Origin: DASQHY01 sp035602605
Lineage (GTDB): Bacteria > Acidobacteriota > Terriglobia > Acidiferrales > UBA7541
DNA: 8,995 bases
Assembly: GCA_035602605.1 (NCBI GenBank)
Contig: DATNLZ010000015.1
Span: 1-8,995 of the forward strand
Direction of reading: 5' to 3'
In this document: piece after piece, positions 5,351-8,995 of the stretch
How the letters are laid out: each line of letters starts with the position of its first letter
Numbering within the stretch: the stretch's first letter is position 1
Program-made: the position numbers and the translations under genes
The notes under the pieces: generated by a model
What the model was told of the DNA's origin: nothing
Seen by the model: only the letters and a program-made list of their open reading frames with translations
Databases searched by the model: none

Positions 5351-8300
5351 ATGACCATGTACCGCCCGGTTCCAAGAGTTCCCGATTTTCCTGCGATGGA
5401 GCGCGAGATGTTGCGCTTCTGGGAGGAGAATCATATTTTTGAGAAATTGCGCGCGCAGACCGCCAATGGCCCGCGATGGTCGTTTCTCGATGGACCAATT
5501 ACCGCCAATAATCCAATGGGCGTGCATCACGCATGGGGCCGCACGCTGAAGGATATGTACCAGCGCTACCACGCGATGAATGGCGAACAGTTGCGCTACC
5601 AAAATGGATTTGACTGCCAGGGATTGTGGGTGGAGGTGGAAGTAGAAAAAAGTCTGGGACTCGAGACCAAGCGGCATATACGCGAATACGGGATCGAGAA
5701 ATTTGTTCGCGAGTGCAAAGAGCGCGTGCTGACCTATGCCGCGCGGCAAACCGAGCAATCCATACGCTTGGGCTATTGGTGCGATTGGGATGATCCCAAG
5801 GTGTTGCTGGCCCTCCGCGCCGCTCTCGATGACGGCGACCAGGTGGTGCAAGTCGCGCTGCCGAGTGGACGCATAGAAAAAGCGCGAGCGAGCGAGATTA
5901 TTCGCAAGCTGGGTTGTGCGGAATACGGCGGAAGCTACTTCACATTTTCCGACGAAAACAACTACACCATTTGGATGTTCCTCAAAAAGTGTCACGACGA
6001 GGGATTTATCTATCGCGGGCACGATGTGATGCCGTGGTGCGGACGATGCGGCACGGGGCTCTCGCAAATGGAAGTTGCCGAGGGCCGGAAAATTACCGCG
6101 CACACCTCGGTGTTCGTACGCTTCCCGATCCGCGATCAACAGCGAACGGCGCTCCTGATTTGGACGACAACTCCCTGGACCCTTCCGGCAAACGTGGCCG
6201 TGGCGGTGAATCCGGAGATGACCTACCTGAAGGTTCGTCACGGGGACTGGAACTATTATGTTGCGAAAGCGAATTTCGAGCGCGACCGGGTACAAGACCT
6301 GCAGGTTGAAGGCAAACACGAGACGCACAAGCTTGCTTCGATTCGCACGATTCTGAAGGGCAGCGGCGGCATCGAAGTGCTGGAGGAAATTTCGGGGCGC
6401 GAATTACTTGGGCTTCGCTATCAGGGGCCCTTCGACGAGCTTCCGGCACAGCAAACCCCGGGAGGGATTTTCCCATTTGGCGAGACCGGAGGAGGTCGTA
6501 CCGGGGCCGAGTCACACCAGGTCATCGCGTGGAGCGAAGTGAGCGGGGAAGAAGGCACTGGTCTCGTGCACATTGCGCCAGGTTGCGGAGCGGAGGACCA
6601 GCAACTCGGCAAGGAAAATAATCTTCCGTTTATCGCGCCGCTCGACGAAAGCTCCGTTTTCCTCGAAGGCTTCGGCCCATTCAGTGGGCGCCAGGCCAGT
6701 GAGGTTCCCGACGACGTCGTTGCGGCGTTGAAAGCCGCAGGGCTGCTGGTGGCTCGTGAGCGCTACCCCCACGTGTATCCGCATTGCTGGCGCTGCAAGG
6801 AAGAGCTGGTGTTTCGTCCCGTGGATGAGTGGTTCATCTGCATGGACTGGCGCGAGCGCATTCAGAAAACCGTGCCCACCATCAAGTGGATACCTCCGGA
6901 GGGTGAAGCGCGCGAGATGGATTGGCTGCGCAATATGGGCGACTGGATGATCTCGAAGAAGCGCTTCTGGGGACTTGCGCTGCCCATTTGGGTATGCGAG
7001 GCGTGCGAGCATTTTACGGTGATCGGTAGCCGCGAGGAGCTCGAAGAAAAGGCCATCGAAGGGTGGGAGACGTTCGCGGGGAATTCGCCGCATCGTCCGC
7101 ACATTGACGCGGTAAAGATTCGTTGCGAAAAGTGTGGTGCGCGGGCATCGCGCATTGAGGATGTGGGAAATCCGTGGCTCGACGCCGGAATAGTCCCGTT
7201 CAGCACCTTGCGCTACACGACTGACCGGGCGTACTGGGAAACGTGGTATCCCGCGGATCTCGTGTTGGAAAGTTTTCCTGGACAATTTCGCAATTGGTTT
7301 TATTCGATGCTGGCAATGAGCGCGATGATCGACGGCCGCGCACCCTTCAAGGCCTTGCTCGGACATGCCCTGGTACGCGATGCGCGCGGCGAAGAGATGC
7401 ACAAGTCCAAGGGAAATTCGATCGCCTTCGATGAAGCGGCCGAGGCGTTGGGTGCAGAAGTGATGCGTTACATCTACGCCGAGCAGAAGACCGCGCATCA
7501 CCTTAACTTTCCGGACTTGCATCCCGCGGGCAACGCCGGCCAGACGATCGATGGCGATGCCCGGCGCAAGCTGCTGACGTTTTGGAATTGCTACAGCTTC
7601 TTCGTAATGTACGCGGCAGCCGACGGCTGGAAGCCGGGCCCCAACGCGCAGCCCACCGCCAGCAATGAATTAGATCGCTGGGTCTTGAGTCGGCTGCAGC
7701 GACTGCTGGCCGCCGCGCACTATGCTTTCCAGAATTACGAGCATTACCGGTTGATTGAAGCTTTCCAGACTTTTGATGACGAATTTTCGAACTGGTATTT
7801 GCGTCGGTCGCGGCGGCGGTTCTGGCGCAGCGACGCGGAAGCCTACCAAACTTTGTATGGGGTGCTGACTACCGTGACGCAGGTTATGGCCCCCGTGCTT
7901 CCGTTTTTAACCGAGGAGATTTATCAGAACTTGGTGCGCTCGGTGAATGCATCCGCGCCGGAATCGGTGCACCTGACGCCCTATCCGCAGGTCAACGAGG
8001 CCCTGGTGGACGGGGTCCTCGAGCAAAACATCGAAGTTGTGATCCGCATAAAAAATCTGACGCTCGGCCTGCGTACCCGGACAAAGAGCAAAATTCGCCA
8101 GCCGCTAAGCACGCTGTACGTCCGCCCCAAAGATGCTGCCGAGCGCCGGGTGCTGGAAAAACGCGAATACGTGGAACAAGTTTTGGAAGAAACCAATCTG
8201 AAGAAACTTGTGCTGATTGACGATGAGGCGCAGCTGGTGAGGGTACGCCTCAAGCCCGACGCCAAGAAACTGGGAGCGCGCGCCGGCAAACACCTGAAGG

Positions 8301-8752
8301 ACATCGCCCAGGCCCTCGAGCAGGCCGATCCCCAGACTGTCTTGCAGGGAACTGCCTTTACGGTGACTGTCGACGGTCAAGCATTCGAATTGGCGCCCGA
8401 TGAAATTACAGCTTCTTATGAAGGGCCCCCGAATCTTCAGTGCAGTTTGGAACAAGGCACGTTCCTTGCGCTCGACACCGCACTCACGCCGGAATTATTG
8501 CAGGAAGGTCTCGCCAGGGATTTCAACCGGCTCCTGCAGGATCAGCGTAAAGCTTTGAACCTGGATATCTCCGATCGCATTTTGATCCGTTATTCGGCGT
8601 CGGCGCGAATCGCGCAAGCGATTACCGCCCACGAGGACTACTTGCGCAACGAATTGCTTGCAGAACGATTAGAACGAAATGGCGAGCAGAATGGGGGCGC
8701 GAAATTATCACTGGGCGGTGAAGAAATCTTCGTTACCATAACCCCGGTCTGA
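5351..8752 (+). CDS. ileS: Isoleucyl-tRNA synthetase, divergent IleRS2-like form
   Basis: A full-length 1133-residue cytoplasmic class I synthetase that charges tRNA-Ile with isoleucine. The Rossmann catalytic core starts at the N-terminus. The HIGH-equivalent is rearranged to G57-V58-H59-H60, and the usual GWDTHGLPVE reads GFDCQGLWVE (residues 86-95). The editing domain CP1 (about 230-480) keeps WTTTPWTLP (271-279), H407 and D416 (CGAED), so post-transfer proofreading of valine seems intact. Cys pairs at 230/233, 479/482, 549/552 and 592/595 may bind zinc. The KMSKS loop is E682-M-H-K-S686, keeping the second lysine (K685). The anticodon-binding helices and C-terminal domain run from about 720 to the end. 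ATG 5351 suits the GAGGG RBS 11 nt upstream better than ATG 5357. It appears to be a single-gene unit. IleRS rather than ValRS or LeuRS is inferred from overall resemblance. Confidence 0.93.
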   Translation: MTMYRPVPRVPDFPAMEREMLRFWEENHIFEKLRAQTANGPRWSFLDGPITANNPMGVHHAWGRTLKDMYQRYHAMNGEQLRYQNGFDCQGLWVEVEVEKSLGLETKRHIREYGIEKFVRECKERVLTYAARQTEQSIRLGYWCDWDDPKVLLALRAALDDGDQVVQVALPSGRIEKARASEIIRKLGCAEYGGSYFTFSDENNYTIWMFLKKCHDEGFIYRGHDVMPWCGRCGTGLSQMEVAEGRKITAHTSVFVRFPIRDQQRTALLIWTTTPWTLPANVAVAVNPEMTYLKVRHGDWNYYVAKANFERDRVQDLQVEGKHETHKLASIRTILKGSGGIEVLEEISGRELLGLRYQGPFDELPAQQTPGGIFPFGETGGGRTGAESHQVIAWSEVSGEEGTGLVHIAPGCGAEDQQLGKENNLPFIAPLDESSVFLEGFGPFSGRQASEVPDDVVAALKAAGLLVARERYPHVYPHCWRCKEELVFRPVDEWFICMDWRERIQKTVPTIKWIPPEGEAREMDWLRNMGDWMISKKRFWGLALPIWVCEACEHFTVIGSREELEEKAIEGWETFAGNSPHRPHIDAVKIRCEKCGARASRIEDVGNPWLDAGIVPFSTLRYTTDRAYWETWYPADLVLESFPGQFRNWFYSMLAMSAMIDGRAPFKALLGHALVRDARGEEMHKSKGNSIAFDEAAEALGAEVMRYIYAEQKTAHHLNFPDLHPAGNAGQTIDGDARRKLLTFWNCYSFFVMYAAADGWKPGPNAQPTASNELDRWVLSRLQRLLAAAHYAFQNYEHYRLIEAFQTFDDEFSNWYLRRSRRRFWRSDAEAYQTLYGVLTTVTQVMAPVLPFLTEEIYQNLVRSVNASAPESVHLTPYPQVNEALVDGVLEQNIEVVIRIKNLTLGLRTRTKSKIRQPLSTLYVRPKDAAERRVLEKREYVEQVLEETNLKKLVLIDDEAQLVRVRLKPDAKKLGARAGKHLKDIAQALEQADPQTVLQGTAFTVTVDGQAFELAPDEITASYEGPPNLQCSLEQGTFLALDTALTPELLQEGLARDFNRLLQDQRKALNLDISDRILIRYSASARIAQAITAHEDYLRNELLAERLERNGEQNGGAKLSLGGEEIFVTITPV

Positions 8753-8758
8753 ACAAGA

Positions 8759-8800
8759 GCCTGCGCCATCCCCTCTCTTTAGGGATGGGGTCAAGCAGGC
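8759..8800 (+). repeat. Hairpin behind ileS, probable IS left end
   Basis: A two-part hairpin: outer arms GCCTGC (8759-8764) and GCAGGC (8795-8800), inner arms CCATCCC (8766-8772) and GGGATGG (8782-8788), with loop CTCTCTTTA. It starts 6 nt past the ileS stop. The CTTTAG at the top of the inner stem recalls the right-end hairpin at 2480-2501, and the orientation matches the tnpA that follows, so a left-end transposase site is likely. It may also help end ileS transcription, but no T-tract follows, so it is not a classical terminator. Confidence 0.5.
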
Positions 8801-8863
8801 AGTAAGCTAGATTGCAAAAAGAGAACTATTTACATAGATTGCTCAAAGCAGTAAACGAAGCTG

Positions 8864-8995
8864 GTGATTGCAGGCTATAAGTCGAACAACAACATCGTTT
8901 ATTCGAGCAAGTACCACGTCGTCTTTTGCCCGAAGTACAGACGCAAGGTGCTCGAAGGCGCGGTAGAAAAGCGTTGTGCCGCCATTTTTAAAAAG
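8864..8995 (+). CDS. tnpA: IS200/IS605 family transposase TnpA (N-terminal part)
   Basis: The first 44 codons of a Y1 (HUH) single-strand transposase, cut by the window end; the full protein would be about 140-150 residues. The translation contains the typical start of this family: YKSNNNIVYSSKYHVVFCPK followed by YRRKVLEG. The HUH metal-binding pair and catalytic tyrosine lie beyond the window. The frame is closed upstream by a TAA at 8852-8854, and the only usual start codon before the conserved block is GTG 8864 (reading V/M-I-A-G-Y-K-S); no strong RBS is seen. TnpA excises and inserts the element as single-stranded circles by recognising end hairpins such as that at 8759-8800. The visible part shows no damage. 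Confidence 0.88.
   Translation, partial: MIAGYKSNNNIVYSSKYHVVFCPKYRRKVLEGAVEKRCAAIFKK

Larger units (their letters stand above)
8759..8995 (+). mobile_element. Left part of a second IS200/IS605-type element
   Basis: A hairpin of the expected type, about 60 bp of non-coding DNA and the start of a Y1 transposase gene, running off the right edge. The element lies directly behind ileS in the same direction, a neutral place for an insertion. Left cleavage site unknown; TTAC at 8830-8833 is noted as an alternative boundary, since it is the IS608 target tetranucleotide. Whether a tnpB follows cannot be seen. Confidence 0.7.

Noticed and set aside
5294..6328. 344-residue minus-strand frame opposite the ileS 5' end
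   Set aside because: Antisense to clear IleRS coding sequence, with no recognisable domain; a shadow frame.
6512..7522. 336-residue minus-strand frame within ileS
   Set aside because: Antisense to the IleRS editing and catalytic regions; composition is that of a shadow frame and no motif is visible.

Overview
The window looks like chromosomal DNA of a GC-moderate soil-type bacterium, most likely an acidobacterium. That placement is inferred from the style of the proteins (M20 dipeptidase, a PilZ-like protein with a degenerate ligand motif, an HEFCH metalloprotease and the IleRS type) recognised from memory, not from a search. The region is ordinary chromosome interrupted by two insertion-sequence remnants or ends of the IS200/IS605 type.

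Layout. Positions 1-290 hold no gene I can support. A minus-strand block follows: a rho-independent terminator (291-329), an HU-family nucleoid protein (441-734) with a clear sigma70-type promoter (815-843), then an M20 dipeptidase (1039-2403) with its own promoter (2424-2452). Immediately upstream of that promoter lies a truncated IS200/IS605-type element (2471 to about 3203, minus strand). It keeps a right-end hairpin, the C-terminal half of a TnpB/OrfB nuclease and a left-end-like hairpin, but has lost the TnpB N-terminus. It sits between the divergent dipeptidase and PilZ genes.

The plus-strand half carries a PilZ-like protein (3295-3657), an HExxH metalloprotease-like protein (3812-4393) that overlaps by an ATGA junction a secreted lipoprotein of glycoside hydrolase family 16 (4390-5235), and a full-length isoleucyl-tRNA synthetase (5351-8752). 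A second IS200/IS605 element begins directly behind ileS: a hairpin at 8759-8800 and the first 44 codons of its Y1 transposase TnpA, cut by the window edge.

Most notable points: the IleRS carries a rearranged class I signature (G57-V58-H59-H60 instead of HxGH) and a degenerate KMSKS loop (E-M-H-K-S), features of the IleRS2 type associated with mupirocin resistance. The tnpB remnant reads toward the dipeptidase promoter, so any omega-RNA made from its right end would carry a guide copied from the -35 side of that promoter. I found no CRISPR array, tRNA or rRNA, and no convincing new multi-gene defence system.
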